The notes: generated by a model from the sequence alone, not told the origin. Numbered from the stretch's first letter, positions 45,726 through 54,402 are shown. The stretch is DNA of 64,000 bases from Bryobacterales bacterium (GCA_026713545.1 JAPOOG010000129.1:124001-188000); one strand, 5' to 3'. Numbers and translations: made by a program.

Positions 45726-47312
45726 ATGACACCCTTGTTCGCGCAGTTGTTCGAGTTCGGCATCATCCTTCCGGTCATCGTTGTGGCCGTGTTCATAGGC
45801 GTGCTGATGTTCGTCGTGAGCCAGTACAAACGGTGCCCCTCGAACCGGATTCTGGTCGTCTACGGCAAAGTCGGCGCGAACCAGGCCGCGAAGTGCGTGC
45901 ATGGCGGCGGTATTTTTGTTGTTCCGCTCTTCCAGGACTTCCAGTACCTGTCGCTGGAACCGATGACGATCGATATCGAGCTGACCGGCGCGCTGTCGAA
46001 AAAGAACATCCGTGTCAACGTTCCCTCCACGTTCACGATCGGCGTCTCGACCAGCCCGACGATCATGAACAACGCCGCCGAGCGATTGTTGGGGTTGGGG
46101 GAGCGGGAAATCTCCGCGCAGGCGAGCGACATCATCCTCGGCCAGATGAGGCTGGTGATCGCGACGCTTTCGATTGAGGAAATCAACCAGGACCGCGAGA
46201 AGTTCCTCGACCTCGTCAACAAGTTCTGCGCCGGTGAGTTGCTGAAAGTCGGACTCGAAGTGATCAACGTCAACATCCGCGACATCATGGACGAGTCGGG
46301 CTACATTGACGCCATCGGCAAGAAGGCCGCCGCCGAAGCGATTCAGAAAGCCAAGGTCGAGGTCGCCGAGCAGGTCAAGGAAGGCGCTATCGGTGAGGCC
46401 ACCGCCAACCGCGCGAAGGAAGTCGAAGTCGCCAATCAGGAAGCGGCGTCGACGATCGGCCGCAAAGACGCCGAACGCGAGCAGCGCGTTCGCACGGCCA
46501 AGCTCGAGGCCGAGGGTGTCTCCGGCGAGGCCGAGGCGATGCGCGAACAGGAGATCGTCAGCGCCGAACAGAAGGCGCTCTCGACGGAGGGCAAGAAGCA
46601 GGCCGAATCGAATCAGCGTGTTAAGGTGGCGACCCTCGAAGCCGAGGCCGTGCAGGGCGAGAACGAATCGCAAGCGAACATCGCTACCTACAACGCCACG
46701 CTGGCGGAGCGCCGCGCCGAGGCGCGCCGGCGCGGCGAGGTCGCCACGGCCGAAGCCGTCCGCGACGTTTTGATCGCGGAGAAGGAACAGGAGCTCGCGC
46801 GCCTGCAGAAAGAGCAGATCGTCCAGCAGCAGATCGAGCGGGAGAAGATCGAGATCGAGGCGGAAGCCGAAGCGGAACGCATCCGGTGCGTCGCCAAGGG
46901 CGAAGCCGACGCGGTGCTGGCCAAGTACAACGCCGAGGCGGAAGGTGTCCAACGTGTTCTCGAAGCGAAAGCCCAGGGTTACGAGAACCTGCTTCGCACC
47001 TGTGAGCAACGGCCTGACCTTGCCCCCACTCTGCTCGTCATCGAGAAGCTGCCCGACCTGGTCGCCGAGCAGGTCAAGGCCGTCCAGAACCTCAAGATCG
47101 ACAAGGTGACCGTGTGGGATTCCGGCGCGGCCGGCGACGGCGACGCCAACGGCGCGACCGCCGGCTTTCTCCGTGGACTGATCGGCTCGCTTCCGCCTGT
47201 CCACGAGTTGGCGAAGCAGGCGGGCATCGATCTGCCCAGCGTATTGGGAACTCTGAACGAGGGCCGGGAAGAGTCATCCGCCAACACCCGTAAACAGGAA
47301 GACGAAGGCTAG
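45726..47312 (+). CDS. Flotillin (SPFH/band 7 family)
   Basis: This is a 528-residue membrane scaffold protein of functional lipid microdomains. It has one N-terminal hydrophobic segment (ILPVIVVAVFIGVLMFVV), an SPFH domain (about 35-200: ILVVYGKVGANQAAKCVHGG, IRVNVPSTFTIGVST), then a long coiled coil (about 200-430) of the EA-rich type typical of flotillins (GEATANRAKEVEVANQEA, GEAEAMREQEIVSAEQ), and a C-terminal domain. Length and plan match FloT/YuaG. GAACGGAGC precedes the ATG. The TAG stop codon is part of the CTAG at the edge of a family D element. Confidence 0.93.
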   Translation: MTPLFAQLFEFGIILPVIVVAVFIGVLMFVVSQYKRCPSNRILVVYGKVGANQAAKCVHGGGIFVVPLFQDFQYLSLEPMTIDIELTGALSKKNIRVNVPSTFTIGVSTSPTIMNNAAERLLGLGEREISAQASDIILGQMRLVIATLSIEEINQDREKFLDLVNKFCAGELLKVGLEVINVNIRDIMDESGYIDAIGKKAAAEAIQKAKVEVAEQVKEGAIGEATANRAKEVEVANQEAASTIGRKDAEREQRVRTAKLEAEGVSGEAEAMREQEIVSAEQKALSTEGKKQAESNQRVKVATLEAEAVQGENESQANIATYNATLAERRAEARRRGEVATAEAVRDVLIAEKEQELARLQKEQIVQQQIEREKIEIEAEAEAERIRCVAKGEADAVLAKYNAEAEGVQRVLEAKAQGYENLLRTCEQRPDLAPTLLVIEKLPDLVAEQVKAVQNLKIDKVTVWDSGAAGDGDANGATAGFLRGLIGSLPPVHELAKQAGIDLPSVLGTLNEGREESSANTRKQEDEG

Positions 47313-47350
47313 CGAGGAAGTCCTCAGACCGACAAGCAGGACAACGGGTT
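47309..47350. repeat. Family D element, partial copy
   Basis: It starts with CTAGCGAGG at the flotillin stop codon and continues GACCGACAAGCAGGACAAC, matching the left half of the 26846-26940 copy. The right end is not recognisable. Nothing else is seen in the gap to 47493. Confidence 0.6.
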
Positions 47351-47493
47351 GGGGATCAAGGTCTTCGCCGGCAACGCCGTAGGCATGCTCGGCGCGCTGG
47401 TTTCTTCGAGGCCCCTTTCCTGAACTTGCTCGGTTGCGGTGCCGCCTCGCCGCTCTGCGCCGAGTCGCTCCTTACGCGGTGAGATACTGAATC

Positions 47494-49917
47494 TTGAACC
47501 CCGGAATATTCCGCTTGAAGCACCGCTGCGTCCGCCCGCGGCCAAGCATCACGCTGCGGCGCCTGCTGACAGCGGTATGCTGCGCGGTCGCGCTTCCGTC
47601 AGGCGCGTTGAGTCAGGACACGGTCGGCGCCGGTTCGATCCGAGGTATTGTCGTTCGCAGCGACGGCGCTCCGGTGGAATCGCTGCAGGTCTGCGTTCAG
47701 GGCTCCAGGCAGTGCGCTGAGAGCGGCTCGGACGGACGGTTTGCCGGTCTCGACGCCCGGCCCGGCCTCGTCCGGCTGGAGGTCGGACTCGACCGAGGTC
47801 CGCAAATGCTCGCAGGGGCCGTGGAAGTTCGCGCCGGCCAGACCACCGAGGTCCGGTTGGAGTTGCCTGAAATCGGGGCGGTCGAAAGTTCTGTGACGGT
47901 GAGCGCCTCGGAAATCCTGGCCCCGGACGAGGTCGTCAATTCGGGTGTCCTGATCCGCAACCTGGAGATCGCCAAGAGCGCGGGTACGCTGCAAGACGTC
48001 TCGCGGTATGTGTCAACCCTGCCCGGCGTCGTGACGGGGTCGGCCGGTTTCAGGAACGACATCATCGTGCGCGGTGGCAGCCCGCTCGAAAACTTGTTCG
48101 TGGTCGACAACATCGAGATCCCGAACATCAACTCCTTCGCCAACCTCGCTTCCGCCGGAGGGACGGTCAGCTTGCTCGATGTGCAGTTGATCGACGATGT
48201 CACGTTCCTGACGGGAGGTTACCCGGCGCCCTACACCAACCGCCTTTCCAGTGTGATGCAGATTGCCCAGCGCGAAGGGAGCCGGGATGGGTTCCGCGCC
48301 AAGGCGACCGTGGCCTATGCCGGAGCCGGGGCGGTTCTGGAAGGTCCTTGGGCGAAGGGCCGGGGATCATGGGTCGTCTCGGCCCGCCGCAGCTTCCTGG
48401 ACTTCTTCACCGATGATCTGGGGGCCGGCGGCGTCCCCGTGTACTACTCCTTCACGGGAAAGGTCGTGCGGGACTTCGGCCCCCGCGACCGGATCTGGGT
48501 CACGAGCATCACCGGCCTCGATGAAATCCGCCTCGGGCTGACCGAACGGACCGACCCGGATGAAGCGCTGGGCGCGTTCGACATCCGTTACAGCGGCCGC
48601 CGCAATGCCACCGGCGTGAATTGGCAGCGCATTTTCGGGGCGCGCGGCGTGGGCCTGCTCGGACTCACCTATTCGACCGCCGGCGTCGATTCGACCGTCA
48701 ATGACCTGCTCGGCAATGCGCCATTCATCCCCGGCATGCCTGTCGGCGAGGCGCTCGCGGCCGGGACGCTGACGTTCCGCCAAGACTCCACCGAATCTGA
48801 AACCGCGGTCAAGTACGATCTGACCCTCCACGCAGGCCGCAAGGGCGAGTACCGGCTCGGGGGCAACTCGAAGCACTCGGTCAACAACTACCTCACGCTC
48901 TCCCCGCTGGGCTACGACGGTCCGTTCGCCACCGTCCCCGACACCAACCCGATTGACCTGCGGGAGCGCTTCAACGCAACCCGGAACAGTGCCTATCTGC
49001 AAGGGACGACCGAGGTGCTGAGACGCGTGCGCCTGACGGCAGGCGGGAGGTTCGACCGGTACGCCCACTTCGGCGTTTCCCGGACCCGATTCAGCCCTCG
49101 GGCCGGCATCTCGATCGCGGTGTCGGATGACCTGTCTTGGAACACGAGTTGGGGAATCTACCACCAGATGCCGCTGTACCTGTTCCTCGCCGCGTTCGCC
49201 GAGAACCGCGCGCTCATCCCGGCTCGCTCGGACCATTGGGTCAGCGGCTTGGCATGGACGCCGGCCCGCAACACCCGGGTGACGCTGGAGGCGTACTCCA
49301 AGCGCTATAAGGACTACTCGGTTGCCACGCAGTTCCCGGCGCTCTCTTTTGCCAATGTCGGCGACACATTCGACGTGCGCGACATCCTGTACCCGATGAC
49401 GAGTGCCGGACGGGGTCAGGCGCGGGGTGTCGAACTCTTCATCGAGAAGAAGTCCGGCGGGAAATGGTTCGGACAGGCGAATCTCGCCTATTCGCGAGCC
49501 CGTCATGCCGGGCTCGATGGAGTCCTCCGGCCCGGCGCATTCGACAGGCCTTGGGTGATGAACGCCGTAGGGGGGCGCCGTATGGGTGGCAAATGGGAAC
49601 TCGGTATCCGGGCGGCCTACCTGACGGGAAGACCTTACACGCCGTTCGATATGGAACTGTCGACCGCGCAGCGCAGGGGCGTCTTCGAACTTGAGAGCGT
49701 GAACACGATGCGGCTGGTCGATTACTTCGCCTTGGACGTGCGCATCGACCGGACCTTCACCGTCCGGGACAAGCTTGTGGTCCTGTACCTTGGTGTCCAA
49801 AATGTGACGGGGCGCGAGAATCCCACGACATTGCTCTGGAACCGGGTCACCAACGCTCCCGAATTTCCCGGCGGCCTCGGCCGGTTCCCGCTGATCGGTC
49901 TGGAATGGACCCTCTGA
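47494..49917 (+). CDS. TonB-dependent receptor with N-terminal carboxypeptidase-like domain
   Basis: This is an outer-membrane beta-barrel importer of 807 residues, energised by TonB. After a signal region (LRRLLTAVCCAVALPSGALS) comes a carboxypeptidase-regulatory-like domain (about 45-125), a plug domain (TLPGVVTGSAGFRNDIIVRG, LENLFVVDNIEIPNINSF), and the barrel, ending with the usual outer-membrane signature (FPLIGLEWTL; aromatic residue near the end). The start is TTG 47494; an internal start closer to the signal is possible. The ligand cannot be inferred. The stop TGA overlaps the beginning of a family C element. Confidence 0.9.
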   Translation: MNPGIFRLKHRCVRPRPSITLRRLLTAVCCAVALPSGALSQDTVGAGSIRGIVVRSDGAPVESLQVCVQGSRQCAESGSDGRFAGLDARPGLVRLEVGLDRGPQMLAGAVEVRAGQTTEVRLELPEIGAVESSVTVSASEILAPDEVVNSGVLIRNLEIAKSAGTLQDVSRYVSTLPGVVTGSAGFRNDIIVRGGSPLENLFVVDNIEIPNINSFANLASAGGTVSLLDVQLIDDVTFLTGGYPAPYTNRLSSVMQIAQREGSRDGFRAKATVAYAGAGAVLEGPWAKGRGSWVVSARRSFLDFFTDDLGAGGVPVYYSFTGKVVRDFGPRDRIWVTSITGLDEIRLGLTERTDPDEALGAFDIRYSGRRNATGVNWQRIFGARGVGLLGLTYSTAGVDSTVNDLLGNAPFIPGMPVGEALAAGTLTFRQDSTESETAVKYDLTLHAGRKGEYRLGGNSKHSVNNYLTLSPLGYDGPFATVPDTNPIDLRERFNATRNSAYLQGTTEVLRRVRLTAGGRFDRYAHFGVSRTRFSPRAGISIAVSDDLSWNTSWGIYHQMPLYLFLAAFAENRALIPARSDHWVSGLAWTPARNTRVTLEAYSKRYKDYSVATQFPALSFANVGDTFDVRDILYPMTSAGRGQARGVELFIEKKSGGKWFGQANLAYSRARHAGLDGVLRPGAFDRPWVMNAVGGRRMGGKWELGIRAAYLTGRPYTPFDMELSTAQRRGVFELESVNTMRLVDYFALDVRIDRTFTVRDKLVVLYLGVQNVTGRENPTTLLWNRVTNAPEFPGGLGRFPLIGLEWTL

Positions 49918-50007
49918 CCTGAAACATCCCGTTTATCAAACCGGGTTGACACCCATCCGGATGTTTCTTGCTTGAATGATCCGCACACGAGCGGAGGAAA
50001 AACTAGC
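49913..50007. repeat. Family C element, copy 2
   Basis: CTGACCTGAAACATC at the left and GGATGTTTCTTGC further on form an inverted repeat. CTTGAATGATCCGCAC and GCGGAGGAAAAACTAGCC follow, as at 33762-33856. Its right end runs into the CTAG of the next family A element, so the two are nested or abutting. The gap 49918-50401 contains only these repeats. Confidence 0.7.
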
Positions 50008-50328
50008 CTGCCTTTCTCGCCACACGGCGAGGCGAAGTGCGTGAGAGGGGCGTCAGGACGAGGCGCGCGCCGCTTGGCGCGCGCAAGCGTATAGTTGCCA
50101 AATCACCTCCTTCACCCCTCGGGTCACGAAATACGGCCTTTAAGGGTCATCGGCCGTCAGACATTTCTTCTGGAGCGAACCAGTCCTCCACCCATGGTTT
50201 TCACGAATCACGAGACACGAAACACGAATCACGGCCTGCAAGGTTTTTCACTAACAACTAACAACTATCCACTATCCACGGCCTTTTGATCGCATGCTTC
50301 GGCCGTCGGGTGGTGAGAAATGCAGGTT
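50004..50328. repeat. Family A element, long copy
   Basis: 325 bp beginning TAGCCTGCCTTTCTCGCC and ending GGTGGTGAGAAATGCAGG. It matches the 43366 copy through the centre (TTTCTTCTGGAGCGAACC, CACGAATCACGAGACACG) and includes an extra AACTATCCACTATCCACGG stretch. Confidence 0.85.
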
Positions 50329-50401
50329 GGCAGATGAACCGCGACAGAGTTCCATCAAAAGAGCCGCGTCGTGGGAGAGCCGCGAGACCGCCCCGACACA
50401 C

Positions 50402-51616
50402 CTATTCCGACGAAATATCGTAGGCGTACAGCGTGTCCTGCTCCCGAAGATACAGCCGTCCGTTGGCGACAACCGGGAGGGCCCATGTGGGATACCGGCC
50501 GCGCGGAATCGAGAACCGGGAGCGTTCGCGATAACCTTCCGGCGTGGCCTCGGCAAGCCCCACGACTCCATCCTCGCTCAGCAGGTAGAGCAGCCCGTCG
50601 GCCGCGATCACTTGCCCCTTGCCGACGGCGCGGTCTTTCCAGGCCGCCTCGCCGGTTTCGAAGTTCATGCACGTAAGAATGCGGCTGGAGTACCCGTAGA
50701 GGTGATCGCCGACGAGCACCGGGGTGTTGTAGTGGTTCCGCATCTCGCGGGTGAAGTAGATCTCCTTGGCGTCGACGCCCGAACCATTTGCGGCCAGCTC
50801 CAGCAGCCCTCCGCCCGTGCCGTAGTCGCTGGAAACGAAGACCAGGTCGCCGCGGGCGATCGGAGTCGCCACGTTGGCCGTACGGTTTGATACGCGGCGA
50901 TAGCGCCAGAGTTGATTGCCGTTGTCCGCGCGGACGCCCACCGCCGCCTCGCCCGTGAGCAACACGTACTGCCGAATCCCCCCGGCTTCGATCACGATGG
51001 CTGAGGAATATCCGGCCTCGTCGTCCAGCGACTTCCAGATCACGTTCCCGTTGCTCTTGTCGATCGCGACGATGGAGGCTCCGCCGCCGCCGGGATTCAC
51101 GACCAATCGGCGGCCGTCGACCAGCGGCGACTCGCTGATGCCCCAGTTGATGTTACGGGCGTTGAACCTCCGCAAGAGATTCGTCGCCCAAAGCCGCTTG
51201 CCGGTGGCCGCTTCCAGAGCGATCAGGCTGCCGTTCGAGCCGAGGGCGTAGACCGTCTCGCCGTCGATCGTCGGCGTGCCGCGCGGGCCGCCCCCGCGGC
51301 GGTCGAGATAGGCGTCGCCGTTGGGGGTTCGCCAAAGCAGCCGGCCTGTCGCCTCGTCGAGGGCAACGACCGACTGCCCGCCGCGAGACTGCCCTTGCGT
51401 GATGATCCGGCCGCCCGACACGGCGACCGATGCGAAGCCCTCGCCGAGTCCTGTCGCCTTCCAGGCCAGCGGCGGCCCGCCTTCCGGCCACTGTTGCAAC
51501 AGCCCCGCTTCTTTCGAGATGCCGTCCCGCTCGACCCCGCGCCACTGGGGCCAATCGGCCGCGATGGCGAGAGACGAGGCCGCCAGCAGGCAAATGGCAA
51601 GCCTTTTCACCGACAT
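50402..51616 (-). CDS. Secreted PQQ-type beta-propeller protein (2)
   Basis: A 404-residue paralogue of the 43.7 kb gene: signal peptide (LAICLLAASSLAIA), ADWPQWRGVERDGISKE opening, and propeller blades with VALDEATGRLLWRTP, IALEAATGKRLWATN, VAIDKSNGNVIWKS, MNFETGEAAWKD and a final LYLREQDTLYAYD. Exported to the periplasm. In acidobacteria and planctomycetes such proteins are numerous and mostly of unknown role; dehydrogenase activity is not indicated. It is flanked on both sides by long family A elements. Confidence 0.87.
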   Translation of the reverse strand: MSVKRLAICLLAASSLAIAADWPQWRGVERDGISKEAGLLQQWPEGGPPLAWKATGLGEGFASVAVSGGRIITQGQSRGGQSVVALDEATGRLLWRTPNGDAYLDRRGGGPRGTPTIDGETVYALGSNGSLIALEAATGKRLWATNLLRRFNARNINWGISESPLVDGRRLVVNPGGGGASIVAIDKSNGNVIWKSLDDEAGYSSAIVIEAGGIRQYVLLTGEAAVGVRADNGNQLWRYRRVSNRTANVATPIARGDLVFVSSDYGTGGGLLELAANGSGVDAKEIYFTREMRNHYNTPVLVGDHLYGYSSRILTCMNFETGEAAWKDRAVGKGQVIAADGLLYLLSEDGVVGLAEATPEGYRERSRFSIPRGRYPTWALPVVANGRLYLREQDTLYAYDISSE

Positions 51617-51717
51617 GGCCGCAGTATATCAATGGCCTCTGTCGGAACCGCCTTGGGCGGAAGGAAATCGTCGAGAATGAACGCTCCGGAAAGAGCGGAA
51701 CGATAGCCTTCCTGCTT

Positions 51718-52040
51718 TAGCCTGCAGGTCTCGCCACGCGGCGAGGCGAAGTGCGTGAGAGGGCCGTCAGGGCGAGGCGCGAGCCGGGCGAAGGAAAAAG
51801 GCGCGAGCCGGGCGGAGGAAAAAGGCGCAAGCCGGGCGGAGGAAAAAGACGCGCGCAGGAGTACTTGCCAAATCGCCTCCTTCCTCGGGTCACGAAACAC
51901 GGCCTTTCCGGTTCACCGGCCGTCAGGCATTTCTTCTGGAGTGAACCAGGCCCACTCCCATGGTTTTCACGAATCACGAGACACGAATCACGGCCTTTTA
52001 TCGCGTGCTTCGACCGTCGCGTGGTGAGAAATGCAGGCTG
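51718..52040. repeat. Family A element, long copy
   Basis: 323 bp, beginning TTAGCCTGCAGGTCTCGCC and ending GTGGTGAGAAATGCAGGC. Inside, a GCGCGAGCCGGGCGGAGG-type unit with AAAAAGGC is repeated about three times (51778-51850), an internal tandem expansion not seen in other copies. It marks the left border of the low-GC module. Confidence 0.85.
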
Positions 52041-52082
52041 GATTTACGGTGCCAAATCGGGGGCGTTCTTCCCGCCTGTCGG

Positions 52083-52185
52083 AGACCGCAGGCTGTCAGA
52101 GGCGGCGAAGCGCCTTGGAGTATCAACCGAGAAGGCCACGATGCGGGCCATCGACGCAGGTCTGCCTCACCTCGAACCCCAATAA
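52083..52185 (+). pseudogene. Possible helix-turn-helix protein fragment
   Basis: The frame reads RRLSEAAKRLGVSTEKATMR and then AIDAGLPHLEPQ before TAA. This resembles the DNA-binding part of excisionase or MerR-like small proteins (xLSEAAxxLGVSxxTVxR). No start codon or ribosome-binding site belongs to it, and family A sequence runs into it. It may be debris of the element that carried the adjacent module. Confidence 0.35.
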
Positions 52186-52281
52186 GCCTGGCTCTTCCGC
52201 AGCTATCTCTGTCGTTCCTTCCATCGCAGAAAGGATCGTATCCGTGATGCTCAGCTATCATGAGACTCGGTCCTGGGAATC

Positions 52282-52303
52282 GACTGACGGAGTTCCGTCA
52301 GTC
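52282..52303. promoter_or_regulatory. Perfect 22-nt inverted repeat upstream of the PRTase-SLOG pair
   Basis: GACTGACGGA (52282-52291) and TCCGTCAGTC (52294-52303) are perfectly complementary with two bases between. It lies 119 bp before the PRTase start and has no T-run, so it could be an operator or an RNA hairpin rather than a terminator. Confidence 0.5.
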
Positions 52304-52421
52304 TGCGATAAACTTTGCACTAGGTCTGGACCCGGGATGCCCTATCAACGCTCGGACTACCCAAACGCAAATTCTGGCTCTGGACTGAAGATATAGGCGG
52401 AAATCTAACAGAAGAGATCAT

Positions 52422-53015
52422 ATGGTGGAGTTCTCTCCCAGAAAGATTCGTGGATGCTGGAAGGCTGGCTATGCGCTGGATTGGCACATTCGCTCCAGCG
52501 AGTTCATAGGGTATAACGAGTTTGGGTATGAACAGTACAAGACTGTGCGGTCGCCTGTTGGGGAACTACTATTTCAGCTAAAGTACAGAGATAAGCTGAA
52601 CGTCGTGGATGAGTTGGTAGCTGCGGCAAAGTCATTCGTCCGCGAATGGGATCCGGCTGTCGAGGTCATCATTCCGGTTCCACCGAGCAACGCGGACCGG
52701 CAAGTCCAGCCAGTTCGGCTTGTTGGGGAGCGATTATCATCACAGTTGGGCTTGGAGTGGGCACCCGTTTCGGTCGTAAAGACCAAATCGACGCCCCAGT
52801 TGAAGGATGTTACCGACTTCGAAGAGAAAAAGGAGCTTCTCGACGGAGCCTTTGAAGTTAAGACGGGTGGTTTGGAAGGTAAGGCTGTTCTTCTGTTTGA
52901 TGATCTGTTTCAGTCCGGGGCAACGATGAACGCTGTGGCTGATGTTCTCAAGCAAGAGAGTCATGTCGATGCGATTTTCGCACTTGCGTTGACGCGAACT
53001 AGTTCAGCAAGATGA
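52422..53015 (+). CDS. ComF-like phosphoribosyltransferase family protein
   Basis: The 197-residue protein has the PRTase type I core: PVGELLFQLKYRDK and a VEVIIPVPPSNADRQVQPV hood-like segment as in ComF proteins, and the PRPP loop LLFDDLFQSGATMNAVADVL at about residues 159-178. The ComF zinc-finger cysteines are missing. Its stop overlaps the next gene's start by four bases (ATGA), so the two are coupled. GC content is clearly lower than in surrounding genes. The reaction is unknown; transfer of a base to or from phosphoribosyl-PP, or nucleotide-based signalling with the SLOG partner, is inference. Confidence 0.83.
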   Translation: MVEFSPRKIRGCWKAGYALDWHIRSSEFIGYNEFGYEQYKTVRSPVGELLFQLKYRDKLNVVDELVAAAKSFVREWDPAVEVIIPVPPSNADRQVQPVRLVGERLSSQLGLEWAPVSVVKTKSTPQLKDVTDFEEKKELLDGAFEVKTGGLEGKAVLLFDDLFQSGATMNAVADVLKQESHVDAIFALALTRTSSAR

Positions 53016-53590
53016 AAGTCTTCATTGGAGGGTCCAGGCACGTCTCTCGCTTGAATTCTGAGATTCGACAACGCTTGGACCGGATCATCCTGAAGGGATT
53101 TGAGGTCCTCGTCGGTGACGCCAATGGCGCCGACAAGGCCGTTCAGCGTTATTTCAAGGATCGAGGATATTCCAACGTCCACGTCTTTTGCATGTCTGGC
53201 CGCTGCCGGAACAACCTGGGTAATTGGCCGGCCGAGGAAGTTCCAGCACCTAAGGGCATGACCGGTAGAAACCTCTATGCGATCAAAGACCGTGTTATGA
53301 CGGAACGGTCTTCAATAGGTTTCATGCTTTGGGACGGAGAAAGTGCGGGCACATTGGCCAACGTGTTGCGCCTCCTCGACCAAAAAAAGACTGTTGTTGT
53401 GTACCATTCAAAATCGCGCGAATCCTTGACTCTTGAGAACTCTCAAGATCTTGATAAATTGCTTGCCCGCAGCACTCCTGAGGTAAGACGACAGGTCGCT
53501 CTTCAGAGTAGTGCTAACGAGAAGGAAGCTATTCGGAACACCAACATAGAAATGTTCGACATTCCCAAGCAGCCCTCCTCAGGTGCATAA
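53012..53590 (+). CDS. SLOG-domain protein (YspA/YpsA-related)
   Basis: This 192-residue protein has a Rossmann-like SLOG fold in its first 140 residues: MKVFIGGSRHVSRL (nucleotide-binding GGSR), EVLVGDANGADKAVQRYF (the conserved GDANGAD), NVHVFCMSGRCRNNLGNW and GFMLWDGESAGTLANVLRLL. The remaining 50 residues are a charged helical tail. SLOG proteins bind or process nucleotides and are linked in the literature to nucleotide-based conflict systems. It is coupled to the PRTase by a four-base overlap. Both genes are low in GC and flanked by repeat and recombinase debris, suggesting acquisition by transfer. Confidence 0.82.
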   Translation: MKVFIGGSRHVSRLNSEIRQRLDRIILKGFEVLVGDANGADKAVQRYFKDRGYSNVHVFCMSGRCRNNLGNWPAEEVPAPKGMTGRNLYAIKDRVMTERSSIGFMLWDGESAGTLANVLRLLDQKKTVVVYHSKSRESLTLENSQDLDKLLARSTPEVRRQVALQSSANEKEAIRNTNIEMFDIPKQPSSGA

Positions 53591-53617
53591 GGTAAGAGAA
53601 CTAGCAGAAAGCGAATC

Positions 53618-53643
53618 GTTGCGGAAAGGATGCTTTCTGCAAC
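53618..53643. terminator. Strong hairpin after the SLOG gene
   Basis: GTTGCGGAAAG (53618-53628) pairs with CTTTCTGCAAC (53633-53643) over 11 pairs with one G-T, loop GATG. No T-run follows, so it may be a weak or Rho-assisted terminator or a structural site. It lies 27 bp after the SLOG stop codon. Confidence 0.4.
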
Positions 53644-53749
53644 ATTGCACCCGCTCCCCGATCTTCACCCTGTAGACCCCCTTTTTACGCAGCAAAAAAC
53701 GCGGCGTTGATTCAATCGTCATTGAAAGATGCGGGCAGGGTAACTGCTC

Positions 53750-53857
53750 GTGAAAATTGGTTACGCCCGAGTATCCACCGTCGACCAGGACCCGGTGCTG
53801 CAAATTACCTCTCTCATTACTTTGTCGAGGAGATCGCAGCGCTACTCGATGCCATAG
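53750..53857 (+). pseudogene. N-terminal remnant of a serine recombinase
   Basis: From GTG 53750 the frame reads MKIGYARVSTVDQDPVLQ, the unmistakable opening of resolvase/invertase-type serine recombinases, including the catalytic Ser in YARVST. After about 18 residues the similarity stops, and the frame ends at TAG (53855-53857), overlapping the 3' end of kdsC. Only the first tenth of the gene remains. Confidence 0.8.
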
Positions 53858-54402
53858 AGCGCGAGAATCTCGGACCAGCGATTCTGCGCTTTGAGCAGCA
53901 ACTCCATCACGTCGCGCACGCAGCCGGATCCACCGGGAGACGGCGTGACGTAGTGCGCGGCGGCAAGCGTCTCCGTTCGTGAGTTCGACGGCGCGGCCGC
54001 CAGCCCCACTCTGCGCATGATCGGGACGTCGGTGATGTCGTCTCCGATATAGGCCACTTCCGCCGCCGGTAAACCCGAGTCCGCGAGAATCTCCTCCAGC
54101 AGAGGCAGCTTGCGAGTGTCGCCCTGATAGAGGTAGCGCATTTTTGCGCTGCGTGCCCGCTCTTCGACCGCCGGGGATGTGCGGCCGCTGATGATTCCCG
54201 TAGCGATGCCTGTCCGGTGAGCCCATTGCAGGGCGATGCCGTCCTGCGAATCGAACGTCTTCGTCTCGAACAAGCCGCCGTCGGGCGCCGGAAGAAAATA
54301 GATATGGCCGTTGCTCAGAACCCCGTCGCAATCCATCAGCAGGAGCTTGATGCGTGCCGCTCGTTCCAGCAGCTCGGGCGAATACTCGGATGTCTGGCTC
54401 AT
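53842..54402 (-). CDS. kdsC: KdsC-type HAD phosphatase (KDO-8-phosphate phosphatase)
   Basis: This small C0-type HAD phosphatase of 186 residues has motif I LLMDCDGVLSNGHIYF, motif II TGIISGRTSPAV, the lysine in YLYQGDTRKL, and motif III AYIGDDITDVPIM. This is the layout of KdsC, which makes free KDO for lipopolysaccharide. Family members ending in HYVTPSPGGSGCVRDVMELLL are typical of KdsC, including the tail that inserts in the neighbour's active site. Related N-acylneuraminate-9-phosphatase/CMP-Kdn HADs cannot be excluded, interesting given the sialidase. Start ATG 54402. The Nramp-like gene lies 29 bp upstream on the same strand. Confidence 0.87.
   Translation of the reverse strand: MSQTSEYSPELLERAARIKLLLMDCDGVLSNGHIYFLPAPDGGLFETKTFDSQDGIALQWAHRTGIATGIISGRTSPAVEERARSAKMRYLYQGDTRKLPLLEEILADSGLPAAEVAYIGDDITDVPIMRRVGLAAAPSNSRTETLAAAHYVTPSPGGSGCVRDVMELLLKAQNRWSEILALYGIE

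Noticed and set aside
53618-53643. Integron attC site
   Set aside because: The hairpin arms are GTTGCGG and CTGCAAC, in the wrong order for attC core sites, and no integron integrase is present.
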